The position numbers were made by a program, and so were the translations under genes. Positions 27,864-36,937 of a DNA stretch of 64,000 nucleotides are shown here, in pieces; the stretch's first letter is position 1, and every line of letters starts with the position of its first letter. The stretch is from Halomonas sp. M20. Its GTDB lineage: Bacteria > Pseudomonadota > Gammaproteobacteria > Pseudomonadales > Halomonadaceae. Where the stretch lies: NCBI RefSeq assembly GCF_020622265.1, contig NZ_JACNMQ010000003.1, positions 248,001 through 312,000 of the forward strand, in the 5' to 3' direction. The notes under the pieces are model-generated. The model was not told where the DNA came from. It made no database searches and saw only the letters and a list, made by a program, of their open reading frames with translations.

Positions 27864-29072
27864 ATGCAGTTGCCATCACTCATCGAGATTCCCAACGGTG
27901 ACAAGGTCACCCCCACCTTCTCCGATCAGGAAATGAAGTCGCGTCTGGACCGGCTGAGACGCCACATGGCGGAGAACGATATCGATGCGGCGGTTTTTAC
28001 CTCCTATCATAACATCAACTACTTCAGCGATTTCGTTTACTGCAAGTTCGGTCGGGACTACGGCCTGGTCGTGACCCAGGACAAGTTCACCACGGTTACC
28101 GCCAACATCGACGGTGGACAGCCATATCGGCGTAATCGGTTGGGCGACAACATCGTCTACACCGACTGGCAGAAGGATAATTTCTTCAAGGCCATCAAGC
28201 AGCTATGTGGAAACAGCAAGCGTGTCGGCGTTGAGTACGATCACCTGACCCTGCAAAACCAGCAGAAGCTCAAGGATTCATTGGGAGGCGTCGAGTTCGT
28301 CGATATCGGCGTACCTACCATGAAGATGCGCATGCTCAAGTCCGCTGAGGAGATCGAGCTGATCCGCAATGGCGCCCAAGTGGCAGACGTGGGCGGCGAA
28401 GCGATACGCGACGCGATCAAGGCCGGCGTACCTGAATATGAAGTTGCCCTGGCGGGCACCCAGGCCATGGTGCGTGAAATCGCCAAGCGCTTTCCCCATG
28501 GCGAGCTGATGGATACCTGGGTATGGTTCCAGTCCGGTATCAATACCGACGGCGCCCATAACCCGGTGACCAGCCGCAAGGTGCAGCCCGGCGACATCCT
28601 GAGCCTGAACACTTTCCCAATGATTGCCGGTTACTACACGGCGCTCGAGCGTACTTTGTTCTGCGAGCACGCCTCCGACGAGCATCTACGCCTATGGGAA
28701 GTCAACTGCAAGGTTCACGAGCGCGGCCAGGAACTGATCAAGCCGGGCGTGCGCTGCAGCGACATCGCCCACGAGCTCAACGAGATCTTCGCCGAACACG
28801 ACCTGCTCAAGTACCGCACCTTCGGCTATGGCCACTCCTTCGGTACATTGAGTCACTATTATGGCCGTGAAGCCGGTCTTGAGTTGCGCGAAGACGTCGA
28901 CACGGTCCTCGAGCCCAACATGGTCGTGTCCATGGAGCCGATGATCATGATTCCCGAAGGCCAGCCCGGCGCCGGTGGCTATCGTGAACACGACATCCTG
29001 GTAATCCACGAGGACAAGACCGAGAACATCACCGGCTTCCCCTATGGGCCGGAACACAACATCATCAAGTAA
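27864..29072 (+). CDS. Creatinase (creatine amidinohydrolase)
   Basis: A 402-residue M24-fold enzyme that splits creatine into sarcosine and urea. It follows the Pseudomonas putida creatinase over its whole length (403 residues), including FTSYHNINYFSDF, GVEYDHLTLQNQQ and GYGHSFGTLSHYYGREAGLE. The catalytic histidine is H232 (INTDGAHNPVT), the same number as in P. putida. AAGGAG is followed by the ATG at 27864; the longer frame upstream has no ribosome site. A strong terminator follows. A BCCT carrier and creatininase lie downstream, giving a compact creatinine-to-sarcosine module. Confidence 0.95.
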   Translation: MQLPSLIEIPNGDKVTPTFSDQEMKSRLDRLRRHMAENDIDAAVFTSYHNINYFSDFVYCKFGRDYGLVVTQDKFTTVTANIDGGQPYRRNRLGDNIVYTDWQKDNFFKAIKQLCGNSKRVGVEYDHLTLQNQQKLKDSLGGVEFVDIGVPTMKMRMLKSAEEIELIRNGAQVADVGGEAIRDAIKAGVPEYEVALAGTQAMVREIAKRFPHGELMDTWVWFQSGINTDGAHNPVTSRKVQPGDILSLNTFPMIAGYYTALERTLFCEHASDEHLRLWEVNCKVHERGQELIKPGVRCSDIAHELNEIFAEHDLLKYRTFGYGHSFGTLSHYYGREAGLELREDVDTVLEPNMVVSMEPMIMIPEGQPGAGGYREHDILVIHEDKTENITGFPYGPEHNIIK

Positions 29073-29080
29073 ACAAAATG

Positions 29081-29107
29081 AAAAGGGGAGCCAGGCTCCC
29101 CTTTTTT
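29081..29107 (+). terminator. Rho-independent terminator after creatinase
   Basis: AAAAGGGGAGC-CAG-GCTCCCCTTTT forms a strong stem followed directly by further T residues, 8 bases after the creatinase stop. Most messages should end here, so the BCCT and creatininase genes need their own promoter. Confidence 0.92.
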
Positions 29108-29136
29108 GTGTGCTCCATTAAAAAAACAACCGGAGC

Positions 29137-29159
29137 GTTTTCGCAACTAGTGCGAAAAC
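29137..29159. promoter_or_regulatory. Perfect 9-5-9 inverted repeat before the BCCT gene
   Basis: GTTTTCGCA-ACTAG-TGCGAAAAC lies 6 bases before the ribosome site GGAGA of the BCCT gene and follows the creatinase terminator. It may be an operator or a leader hairpin. The LysR regulator at 31.7 kb is a possible ligand-responsive partner, but the link is unproven. Confidence 0.5.
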
Positions 29160-29177
29160 CCGTATGGAGAAGTGACA

Positions 29178-30908
29178 ATGTCGAATAACAGCACAGAGCA
29201 GAATGCCTCTGCCGGGAACTCCCAGTCTCCCGGGAGCGTGGAGGTTCCTCGATTCACGGGCAAGGATCTTCCACCCGTTGGCCGATTATTTATCCAGTTT
29301 GCACCGCCGATAGCGATCATTGCCCTTATTGCGACGGTGCTAATCAATCCTGACGGTGTGGCCGCAGTCATTTTCGATATGCGTAGCTTTGTCACCGGCG
29401 GGTTTACCTGGATGTTCATCCTGTATTCGCTTTTTGCCGTGGCAGTGTGCGCCTGGCTTGTGTTCAGCAAGGTTGGTGGAAGGGTTCGATTGGGTGGGCC
29501 GGATGCGAAATCCGAACACAGCAATTTTGCCTGGTACTCGATGCTGTTTGCCTGCGGGCAGGGCATCGGGCTGATTTTCTGGTCGGTGGCAGAACCGATC
29601 ATGCTTCGTGATGAAAGTCCTGTCATCCAGGCGACGGCAGGCAACGTCGCTGAGGGTGGCCTTGTCTGGGCTTATTTTCATTGGGGTTTCACCGCCTGGG
29701 CCATGTATTGCGTCGTGGCGGTGTGTCTTGCCTATTCGCATCACAATCTGGGCAAGACCCTGACTTTTCGCGAGGCTACGGTGGATATTCTGCCAAAGTG
29801 GGCCCAGGGCGGCGCCGGCGTGGTGGTAGAGTTGCTGGCCATCATGGCCACGATACTTGGCTTGGCTACGTCCTTCGGGTTCGCGGCACTGCAGTTCAGC
29901 TCCGGAATCACCTCCTTCACCGGGATTGCGTCGTCGCCTGCGGTTTGGTTGATTGTTATCCTTGGATTGGCAGTTCTCACCGCAGTCTCGGCTTTCTTCG
30001 GTATCAGCAAGGGCATGCGCGTAATCAGTGAGACCAACTCCATCCTCAGTGTCGTTCTGGTCATTGCTGTTTTTGTGTTTGGCCCGACGCTATTTATCAT
30101 TTCCAACGTCACTCAGACCTTTGGCTCCTTCTTTACTAATTTCGTGGCCATGAGCTTCTGGACGGACGCGCCGAGTACCGCGGAGCCACTGACATCCTGG
30201 CAGGACAGCTGGAATGGCTGGTGGACCGTGTTCATCTGGTGCTGGGTCATTGCATTTTCACCCTTCGTGGCGGGTTTCATCGCACGTATTTCCCGAGGTC
30301 GTACCATCCGTGAATTCGTGATTGGGGTGACCGTCGTTCCTTCCCTGATCGTCATGGTATGGATTGGGGTTCTCGGATCGGCTGCTATTTTCTATGACGA
30401 TCAGACCGGGCGTGGGATCTCGACAGCGGTGGGCGAGAACGTCTCCAGCGGACTGTTCGTGATGCTGGAATCAATACCCATCGTCGGTAGCCTCCTGCTC
30501 GTAGTCTCGACCGTGTTGGTGGCGACGTACTATGTCACATCGCTGGATGCCGGTACCTACGCACTATCAGACTTCGTATCTTCACCGAAAAAGTCAGGGG
30601 CGTGGTTCCGAGTGGTTCTGGTAGCCAGTATTGCCGCAGTCGCGTCACTATTGCTGACCGTAGGCGGAAGCGCTGTGGTCGATACGGTGCAGACCGGTAC
30701 CATCATTGGGGCGTTCCCCTTCTCCATTGTCATCATGCTCATGATCGCCAACATGATCAGGCGGCTCTTGAAAAGAGATCGGTCGACCAGGCAGCTGGAA
30801 AGGGCGGTCAACGACCCGAATCCCAACGTCAAGTTGCACGTGGATGACAACGGTGAAGTGCAGTCAACGCCGGATATGGCAAATCCAGATGGTTTAGCTT
30901 CTCGGTGA
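29178..30908 (+). CDS. BCCT-family carrier of the creatine module (second of three)
   Basis: A 576-residue carrier with about twelve membrane segments and the BCCT signature WQDSWNGWWTVFIWCWVI followed by ARISRGRTIRE. N- and C-terminal tails are hydrophilic. It lies between creatinase and creatininase, so creatine or creatinine is its most likely cargo; most BCCT members carry quaternary amines, and creatine is not quaternary, so the substrate would be unusual. The ATG at 29178 is preferred to the GTG at 29172 because GGAGA lies 7 bases before it. Confidence 0.87.
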   Translation: MSNNSTEQNASAGNSQSPGSVEVPRFTGKDLPPVGRLFIQFAPPIAIIALIATVLINPDGVAAVIFDMRSFVTGGFTWMFILYSLFAVAVCAWLVFSKVGGRVRLGGPDAKSEHSNFAWYSMLFACGQGIGLIFWSVAEPIMLRDESPVIQATAGNVAEGGLVWAYFHWGFTAWAMYCVVAVCLAYSHHNLGKTLTFREATVDILPKWAQGGAGVVVELLAIMATILGLATSFGFAALQFSSGITSFTGIASSPAVWLIVILGLAVLTAVSAFFGISKGMRVISETNSILSVVLVIAVFVFGPTLFIISNVTQTFGSFFTNFVAMSFWTDAPSTAEPLTSWQDSWNGWWTVFIWCWVIAFSPFVAGFIARISRGRTIREFVIGVTVVPSLIVMVWIGVLGSAAIFYDDQTGRGISTAVGENVSSGLFVMLESIPIVGSLLLVVSTVLVATYYVTSLDAGTYALSDFVSSPKKSGAWFRVVLVASIAAVASLLLTVGGSAVVDTVQTGTIIGAFPFSIVIMLMIANMIRRLLKRDRSTRQLERAVNDPNPNVKLHVDDNGEVQSTPDMANPDGLASR

Positions 30909-30943
30909 TGGTATGAAGCCAATGGGTATCGAGGTTAGTTGAA

Positions 30944-31702
30944 ATGAAAAATATCAAGATTGAAAACATGGACTGGGTGTCCTACAAGGGCAAGACCGAG
31001 AAAGGACAGTGCAGAATCATCCTGCCGATCGGTGCGATCGAGCAGCATGGTCCTCACATGTCCCTTAACCCGGACGTGCTGATCCCCAGTTATATTGCAG
31101 AACAAGTGGCACAAAGAGGTGACAACATGCTGGTGGCGCCGGCCATCAGCTATGGCTACAAGTCTCAGGTGAAATCCGGTGGTGGCAACTTCTTTCCGGG
31201 CACTACCTGCGTCTCGGGAAGCTCTCTAGAACAGTACGTCTATGACGTACTGCTGGCCTATGTGAATCATGGCAACCGTGAGTTCGTCCTGATCAACGGC
31301 CACTTCGAGAACTCCATGTTCCTGTGCGAGGCAGCAGACAAGCTGGTCAAGCACTGCGAGCTGCGCAACCTTGAAGTGAAGGTCTACCTGCTTTCCTACT
31401 GGGATTTCATCAGCGAAAAAACCATCGCCAAGGTGTTTCCCGATGGGTTTACCGGCTGGGCCGTCGAGCATGGGGGTATTCTGGAAACTTCCATCATGCT
31501 CGAGCTTCATCCGGAGCTTGTGGATATGGATAAGGCGGTGCATGTCGAGCCTGCCACGTTTCCCCCCTATGATGTGTTCCCGGCCGATCCGAGCTGGGTG
31601 GCCGAAAGTGGCACACTCTCTTCTCCTGTAGATGCCACTTCAGAAAAAGGGCGCTGGATACTAGATGAGTGCATCGAGGGAATTTCAGGGCAGCTGAAAT
31701 GA
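30944..31702 (+). CDS. crnA: Creatininase (creatinine amidohydrolase)
   Basis: A 252-residue enzyme that interconverts creatinine and creatine. The metal ligands E33, H35 and D44 (GAIEQHGPHMSLNPDVL) and H120 with E122 (INGHFENSM) match the two-metal site of Pseudomonas creatininase. Further family segments are GYKSQVKSGGGNFFPGTT, LLSYWDF and FPPYDVFPADP. It follows the BCCT gene by 35 bases, probably in one transcript. Together with creatinase it yields sarcosine, but no sarcosine oxidase or urease gene is in this window. Confidence 0.95.
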   Translation: MKNIKIENMDWVSYKGKTEKGQCRIILPIGAIEQHGPHMSLNPDVLIPSYIAEQVAQRGDNMLVAPAISYGYKSQVKSGGGNFFPGTTCVSGSSLEQYVYDVLLAYVNHGNREFVLINGHFENSMFLCEAADKLVKHCELRNLEVKVYLLSYWDFISEKTIAKVFPDGFTGWAVEHGGILETSIMLELHPELVDMDKAVHVEPATFPPYDVFPADPSWVAESGTLSSPVDATSEKGRWILDECIEGISGQLK

Positions 31703-31737
31703 AGGTCAGGTAACTTCCGTTAACAGGGCATCGTCAA

Positions 31738-32622
31738 TCACAGGGTCTCGTATCGGCTCTTCTCCAGATTGGCGATGCCTGCACGAATAAAGTCCAGGGC
31801 GCGGTGTGCGGCGGCACTCAAACGTTCGTTCTCGTAGTAGACGCCGATGCAGACATTGCCCAGTTTCGGCAGATTTGCGGTGTGCTCGATACTTTTCAAC
31901 TGACTGGGAATGGTCGAGTGCGCCATGACGGTAACGCCGAGTCCTGCCTCTACCGCAGAAAGTAGCCCTAACAGACTCGGGCTGGTGTACACCATTCTGT
32001 GCGGCTTTTCATGGGCGACTAGCACTTCTTCGGTAATTCCCCGATAGACGCACCCTTGAGGGTATGTAATCAAGGGAATGCTTTCCTGAGGCGATAGCTT
32101 GTAGTCGTGGGCCATGACCCACTCCAGAGGCTCGATGCGATAGTCGCGTCGGTCACGATGCTCGTCACCGTTGACCCGCTCCATCAATAGCACGATATCG
32201 TAGAAATGCTTCTGATAGCGCTGCTGAATGGCCTTGCTGATGTCGCAATCCACCTCCACGGAAACGTTGGGGTGGCTCTTGGTGAAACTTCTGAGCACCT
32301 TAGGCAGGAAGGCCAGTTCGAAGTCGTTGGGGATACCGAGGCGCACCTTACCCGAAACGCCTTCGCCTTTGATCTTATGGATGATCTCGTCGTTGATTTC
32401 GAGCATCTTCTTGGCCGACTCGTACAGATATTCGCCATCGGCGGTGAGCGTCAGGCTAGTACCGCGCAGGAAAAGCCGCGTATCGAGTGTTTCTTCGAGT
32501 TTCTTGACCTGCAGGCTGATGGCGGGCTGTGAGCGCCCCAGCAGTTCTCCCGCGCTAGTGAATCCGCCCAAGTCCTTGATGGTAACAAAGGTTCTCAAGA
32601 GATCCGTCGGTATGTTCTTCAT
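31738..32622 (-). CDS. LysR-family regulator between the creatinine module and a symporter
   Basis: A 294-residue LysR protein with the helix-turn-helix at residues 16-60 (FTSAGELLGRSQPAISLQVK) and an effector domain from about 93. It converges on creatininase and diverges from the small membrane protein and symporter genes, so the symporter promoter is its most direct target. It may also control the creatinine genes. The ligand is not evident. Confidence 0.88.
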   Translation of the reverse strand: MKNIPTDLLRTFVTIKDLGGFTSAGELLGRSQPAISLQVKKLEETLDTRLFLRGTSLTLTADGEYLYESAKKMLEINDEIIHKIKGEGVSGKVRLGIPNDFELAFLPKVLRSFTKSHPNVSVEVDCDISKAIQQRYQKHFYDIVLLMERVNGDEHRDRRDYRIEPLEWVMAHDYKLSPQESIPLITYPQGCVYRGITEEVLVAHEKPHRMVYTSPSLLGLLSAVEAGLGVTVMAHSTIPSQLKSIEHTANLPKLGNVCIGVYYENERLSAAAHRALDFIRAGIANLEKSRYETL

Positions 32623-32694
32623 TATTGTTCCCCCCTATTGGCATACATGATGCCGGGATTAGCCATACAAATTGGTCACCCCTGACTCGCTGCA

Positions 32695-32711
32695 ATAACG
32701 TCAATTGTTAT
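32695..32711. promoter_or_regulatory. Candidate LysR box before the symporter operon
   Basis: ATAAC-GTCAATT-GTTAT is a 5-7-5 inverted repeat that fits the T-N11-A form of LysR sites. It lies between the divergent LysR gene and the small membrane protein gene, about 80 bases before the latter. Confidence 0.4.
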
Positions 32712-32792
32712 AACGGTATTCGCTGCGCTTGTTTAACCCCCGCAGCAGCAACAATCCTATTTTAACAAGCTCAATAACAAGAGGATGCGATC

Positions 32793-32912
32793 ATGGATTC
32801 CTGGGTATTGTCCACCTTCCTGGTGCTGACCATCTACATGTTAGTGCATGCCGGTGCCGCCTACGTGCGCCGTGAGTTCAAGCGCAAGCAACAAGAACAA
32901 AAGGGGAGGTAA
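32793..32912 (+). CDS. 39-residue single-span membrane protein linked to a symporter
   Basis: A short gene starting MDSWVLSTFLVLTIYMLVHA, with one membrane helix at about residues 4-24 and a strongly basic tail ending KRKQQEQKGR. The ribosome site AGAGGATG lies upstream. Its stop codon falls within the ribosome site region of the sodium:solute symporter five bases ahead, so the two are probably coupled. The pairing recalls YhdT with PanF in enteric bacteria, though this protein is half that size. Its role may be to help assemble or regulate the carrier. Confidence 0.7.
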   Translation: MDSWVLSTFLVLTIYMLVHAGAAYVRREFKRKQQEQKGR

Positions 32913-32917
32913 TCATC

Positions 32918-34372
32918 ATGGATGGCTATCAAATATTCAACTGGGGTCTCTTGCTGATCACCTTCGGGCTGATGATCTATCTGGGCTTTCTATCCTCGCG
33001 CATGATGAAAAAAGACGACGAGGGTGGCTTCTTGCTGGCAGGACGATCTCTCGGCGCTTTCGTGGGTGCCGGTACCATTGTGGCCACCGGCTTCAGCGGC
33101 TGGGGATTCGTGGGTTCTCCCGGAGCCACCTATCAGTTCGGCGCAGTCGAGGTGCTGGGCAATTTCTTTTTTGCGCCGGCGATGATGATTGCGGTGCTCT
33201 ATTTCGCCAGTTTCCTGCAAGCCAAGGCGGTGGATATGGGCAGCAATACCATTCCCGAGTACATCGCCCAGATTCACGGCGGCGGCACCTTGGGTCGCGC
33301 GGTACAAGGCCTGGCGGCGGTCATCACCATCATACTGCTGTTGGTGTTTCTGACCAGTCAGATCAAGGCGGTGGCATTGCTTGGCGCCAACTGGCTGGAT
33401 ATCGAAATGACCAACAGTGCGCTCTTGATGGTCGGCGTCATCATCATCTATACCATGCTGGGCGGGCTTGCCGCCGTTGCCTGGACGGATACAGTGATGG
33501 TCTGCGGCATGGCAGTCGCTGCGGTATTGATCGTCGTTCAGATATTGACCAGCGTGAACCTGGGCGAGTGGGAAAGCGCGCTCAACGCCATCGATCCGGA
33601 ACTCTTGAATCCCACCACCGGCGCCCACTATGGCGATAGCCCGGCAGCCATATTCCTGGTGCTGCCCTATGCGTTCCTGTTCGCAGCGGTATTACCCTTC
33701 ATGGCGGTGCGCTTTCTGGCCTTCAAGCCGGACGTCAAGCTGCACAAGATGGGGGTTTACGTGGCGTTTTTCGGTGCATTGTTGAGCCTTGTGCCGATCG
33801 TAGGGCTTTATGTGCGCATGAAGGTGCCCGGCCTGGAAGATCCAGACAATGCCATGCCGGTTTATCTGGCGGAGTTCATGCCGCCGGCCCTGGAAGGCTT
33901 GATTACGCTGTTCATTCTGTTCGCCATGAAGTCTACCGCTAACTCGCTGTTGCACACCGTGGCCTCCGCGACCTCCCACGATCTGCGTCTGGCGCTATTC
34001 GGCAATTTCTTCCATCGCGCGTCTCTGGTGCTATGGATCAACCGCTTTGCGGTGGTCATCCTGGGCGTCGTGGCGCTGTTGATGATGCTCTATGCGCCGC
34101 CCTTCATGCTCTCCTGGCTAGGCATCCTGGGCACCGGTACGTTGCTGGCCAGTTTGATCGGCCCGGTGTTCATCTCGACTTTCTGGCAGGGCTCCGCCTG
34201 GGGCGCGATCGTTGCCATGCTGGCGGGCTTCATTACCAGCGGCTACATGATGCTGTTCGCCGATGTCGGCTGGCTGATGGGGCCTCTTACTGGCTGCGTC
34301 GTTTCCTCGATCTGCTACGTAGGCGTATCCTTGGTCACTAAGCGTACGGCATATCAGAAAGCAGCGGCCTAA
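32918..34372 (+). CDS. Sodium:solute symporter (SSS family, PanF-like)
   Basis: A 484-residue carrier with about thirteen membrane segments. The N-terminal half carries AGRSLGAFVGAGTIVATGFS, the family sodium-site region, and SNTIPEYIAQIHGG. The middle has the core FILFAMKSTANSLLHTVAS. AGGGGAGG precedes the ATG at 32918 inside the end of the small membrane gene. Cargo is unknown; the divergent LysR gene and nearby creatinine genes suggest a nitrogenous or carboxylate compound. Confidence 0.87.
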   Translation: MDGYQIFNWGLLLITFGLMIYLGFLSSRMMKKDDEGGFLLAGRSLGAFVGAGTIVATGFSGWGFVGSPGATYQFGAVEVLGNFFFAPAMMIAVLYFASFLQAKAVDMGSNTIPEYIAQIHGGGTLGRAVQGLAAVITIILLLVFLTSQIKAVALLGANWLDIEMTNSALLMVGVIIIYTMLGGLAAVAWTDTVMVCGMAVAAVLIVVQILTSVNLGEWESALNAIDPELLNPTTGAHYGDSPAAIFLVLPYAFLFAAVLPFMAVRFLAFKPDVKLHKMGVYVAFFGALLSLVPIVGLYVRMKVPGLEDPDNAMPVYLAEFMPPALEGLITLFILFAMKSTANSLLHTVASATSHDLRLALFGNFFHRASLVLWINRFAVVILGVVALLMMLYAPPFMLSWLGILGTGTLLASLIGPVFISTFWQGSAWGAIVAMLAGFITSGYMMLFADVGWLMGPLTGCVVSSICYVGVSLVTKRTAYQKAAA

Positions 34373-34383
34373 AGTCGCCATGT

Positions 34384-34414
34384 CATCCCCGGGGCTCTTT
34401 GGGCCCCGGGGATG
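34384..34414. terminator. Strong GC hairpin after the symporter gene
   Basis: CATCCCCGGGGC and GCCCCGGGGATG form a 12-base stem with loop TCTTTGG. It sits between the end of the symporter gene and the converging amphi-Trp gene. The T-run is poor, so termination may be partial. Confidence 0.6.
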
Positions 34415-34448
34415 CTCGTTAACGGGGGCATCGGAATTTTTACGCCAT

Positions 34449-34673
34449 TTACTCTTTCGTCCATTTTATTTGAAACTCGATCTCCTCTTCGTTTTTCTCC
34501 CGTTCATGCTCGATGCTGTAGGTCGCTCGTACAGGTACATAGATCCTTTCACCGGCAATACTGATTTCAAACTGCTGCCCCTTTTCGAGGCAGTCCGCAA
34601 GACGGCGCAGCTTCGCGATGAAGTCGGCGGTGGGGTAACTTTTCTCGATATCTCTATCTGTCTTGTCGTTCAT
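34449..34673 (-). CDS. Amphi-Trp domain protein
   Basis: A 74-residue protein whose middle and end (FIAKLRRLADCLEKGQQFEI, AGERIYVPV and EEIEFQIKW) follow the small amphi-Trp domain, a family of unknown function with alternating aromatic strands. It overlaps the end of the HAD gene by four bases (ATGA), so the two are translated together. Confidence 0.75.
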   Translation of the reverse strand: MNDKTDRDIEKSYPTADFIAKLRRLADCLEKGQQFEISIAGERIYVPVRATYSIEHEREKNEEEIEFQIKWTKE

Positions 34674-35293
34674 GATCTCTTCTTGTTGTTTGGCAATTGC
34701 CTGTTTTGTAGCAGTAGAGTGGCGAGCTCGCTCAACTGGTCGACGACGAGATCTGCGTCCTCAGTGAAGCGATGATTATCACCATAGCGATACAGACAGC
34801 TCAAAGCACCGGCAGCCCTGGCAGTTTGCAGGTCAAAAAGAAAGTCGCCCACGTAGATGAGCTGTGATGCGCTAGCGTTGAAATGAGCGGCAATCTTGTT
34901 CAACCCATCCGGGTTGGGCTTGGGTGCGCAGTCTTCCCGGGTCAGGGTCAGATCGATGGGGATTTCCAGGTTGCGCTTGGCAAGCTCCATGGCCTGACGG
35001 GTATTGCGGGTGAGAATCGCGGTATAAAGACCAACGCCATGGAGTGTATCGAGCAGTTGTTGAGCACCGGGCATCCAGGTAGCGGCTGATGCCCCGGCCA
35101 TTTCATGACGGTGGATGACCTGGTGAGCATGTTGAACCTGGTTGTTATCTTCCAGCGTGGCGATGTGCTCGAGCAAGCCGACATCTTCGGGAAAACCAAG
35201 CTCTCGACGAATGGCAGGAAAATCCAGGCGTGAATCAATCAGGGTGCCGTCCAAGTCGAAGGCGACGACGGTTAAGTTCGCAAGGTCCAGCAC
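34670..35293 (-). CDS. HAD-family phosphatase (phosphoglycolate phosphatase-like)
   Basis: A 207-residue HAD hydrolase. Motif I is VVAFDLDGTLID with the nucleophile aspartate, motif II is AILTRNTR, the lysine is in EDCAPKPNPDG and motif IV is IYVGDFLFDLQTARAAG. The start is taken as GTG at 35293, because AGGAG lies 7 bases before it and the frame upstream of it does not look like HAD sequence. Substrates of this subgroup are small phosphate esters and cannot be named. The gene is followed by the coupled amphi-Trp gene. Confidence 0.85.
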   Translation of the reverse strand: MLDLANLTVVAFDLDGTLIDSRLDFPAIRRELGFPEDVGLLEHIATLEDNNQVQHAHQVIHRHEMAGASAATWMPGAQQLLDTLHGVGLYTAILTRNTRQAMELAKRNLEIPIDLTLTREDCAPKPNPDGLNKIAAHFNASASQLIYVGDFLFDLQTARAAGALSCLYRYGDNHRFTEDADLVVDQLSELATLLLQNRQLPNNKKRS

Positions 35294-35413
35294 CGGGCGG
35301 CTCCTATGGCAGGAATAGGATGAAGAAAAAGGTAAATTAAGTTCTATTACTATTTCTGACATTATCAGCGTCAATTTCAATACTCTCTCAACAATAACCT
35401 TCGAGAATCATCG

Positions 35414-36937
35414 ATGCATAAAAAACGCTCACGACTCGACCCCTACGTCTTCTGGCCCGCCATCGCCGTACTGCTGGTAATCACGGCGCTGCTGGCCGGT
35501 TTTCAGCAAACCCTCGCGCCCCTGATGACCCAAGCCCTGAACCTGATCAACAATCGACTGGATTGGGTTTTCGAGTTCTTAACCTTTGGCATCTTCGTCA
35601 TGCTGCTATGGTTTGCCTTCGGGCGCTACGGGAGGATTCGCTTCGGCGGGCACGGCGAGCCTCAAGCCTTTGGCAACTTCAGCTACGGTGCCATGCTCTT
35701 CTGCGCCGGTATGGGCACCAGCATCATGTTCTGGTCCATCATCGAGCCGATGTACTACTTTCAGGGGCCGCCATTCCAGGTAGAGGCCAAGAGCGACGCA
35801 GCGGTGGAATGGGCGCTGACCTATGGGCTCTTCCACTGGGGCGTGTCCGCCTGGTGCATCTACACCCTGCCCACCGTCGTGATCGCTTATTCCCTCTACA
35901 ACAAGGGCAACAAGTCGCTGAAGATCTCCCAGGCATGCAAGGGGGTACTGGGCGCCACGGCGGACGGCTGGCTGGGGCGCATCATCGATATTTTCGTGAT
36001 CTGGTCCTTGGTAGGCGGACTGGGTACGTCCCTGGGGCTCGGCGTGCCGATGATCTCAGCCGGCATCGGCGATATCTTCGGTATCGAGCAGTCTACCCAG
36101 CTCAGCATCATCATCATTCTGATCTGGTCGGTCATCTACCTGACCAGCGCCACCCTGGGGCTCGAGAAGGGCATCAGCAACCTGAGCAACCTCAACGTCT
36201 ATCTGGCGGTCACCCTGGCCCTGTTCGTGCTGCTCGTCGGCCCCACGAGCTTTCTGCTTTCCTATTTCACCGACAGCTTCGGGCGCATGGCGCAGAATTT
36301 CCTGCGCATGAGCTTTTACACCGACCCGATTCGCCAGGGCGGCTTTCCCCAGAGCTGGACGGTATTCTATTGGGTCTGGTTTGCCTGTACCGCGCCCTTT
36401 CTCGGCCTGTTCGTGGCGCGTATCTCCAAGGGGCGTACCATCAAGTCCGTCGTCGTCAACATGCTCGCCTGGGGCACCTTGGGCGGCTGGCTGTACTTTG
36501 CCGTCATGGGTGGCTACGCCATGCACCTGCAACTGACCGATGTGTTTGATGTGGTGGGCAGCATGGCGGAAAACGGCGATGCCCAGACCATCATCAATGT
36601 GCTCAACACCCTGCCCCTGGGCAAGGTCGTGGTGATCTTCTTCGTCGTCCTTGGCTTCATCTTCCTGGCCACGTCGCTTGATTCGGCGTCCTTCGTGCTG
36701 GCTTCTACCGCCTCCATCGGCGAAGAGGATGGCGAAGAGCCGGCTACCTGGCACACCATCACCTGGGGCGTGCTCATGGCAGTGCTGGCGATTTCCCTGC
36801 TGCTGATCGGTGGCTTGAAGGTGGTGCAGTCCTCCACGGTCATCGTCGCGGTGCCGGTACTGTTGATCTATCTGCTGCTGATTGCTTCCATTGTCTGCTG
36901 GCTACGCCAGGACCATGGACCACAGGGAGAGAAATGA
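35414..36937 (+). CDS. BCCT-family carrier coupled to a CocE-type hydrolase (third of three)
   Basis: A 507-residue carrier with about twelve membrane segments and the BCCT region FPQSWTVFYWVWFACTAPF followed by ARISKGRTIKS. The glycine-rich helix GAMLFCAGMGTSIMFWSIIE is also typical. Its stop overlaps the start of the hydrolase gene, so both are made together. The likely cargo is an onium compound that the hydrolase then cleaves, such as a betaine or choline ester or an acylated or peptide-linked derivative. Confidence 0.88.
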   Translation: MHKKRSRLDPYVFWPAIAVLLVITALLAGFQQTLAPLMTQALNLINNRLDWVFEFLTFGIFVMLLWFAFGRYGRIRFGGHGEPQAFGNFSYGAMLFCAGMGTSIMFWSIIEPMYYFQGPPFQVEAKSDAAVEWALTYGLFHWGVSAWCIYTLPTVVIAYSLYNKGNKSLKISQACKGVLGATADGWLGRIIDIFVIWSLVGGLGTSLGLGVPMISAGIGDIFGIEQSTQLSIIIILIWSVIYLTSATLGLEKGISNLSNLNVYLAVTLALFVLLVGPTSFLLSYFTDSFGRMAQNFLRMSFYTDPIRQGGFPQSWTVFYWVWFACTAPFLGLFVARISKGRTIKSVVVNMLAWGTLGGWLYFAVMGGYAMHLQLTDVFDVVGSMAENGDAQTIINVLNTLPLGKVVVIFFVVLGFIFLATSLDSASFVLASTASIGEEDGEEPATWHTITWGVLMAVLAISLLLIGGLKVVQSSTVIVAVPVLLIYLLLIASIVCWLRQDHGPQGEK

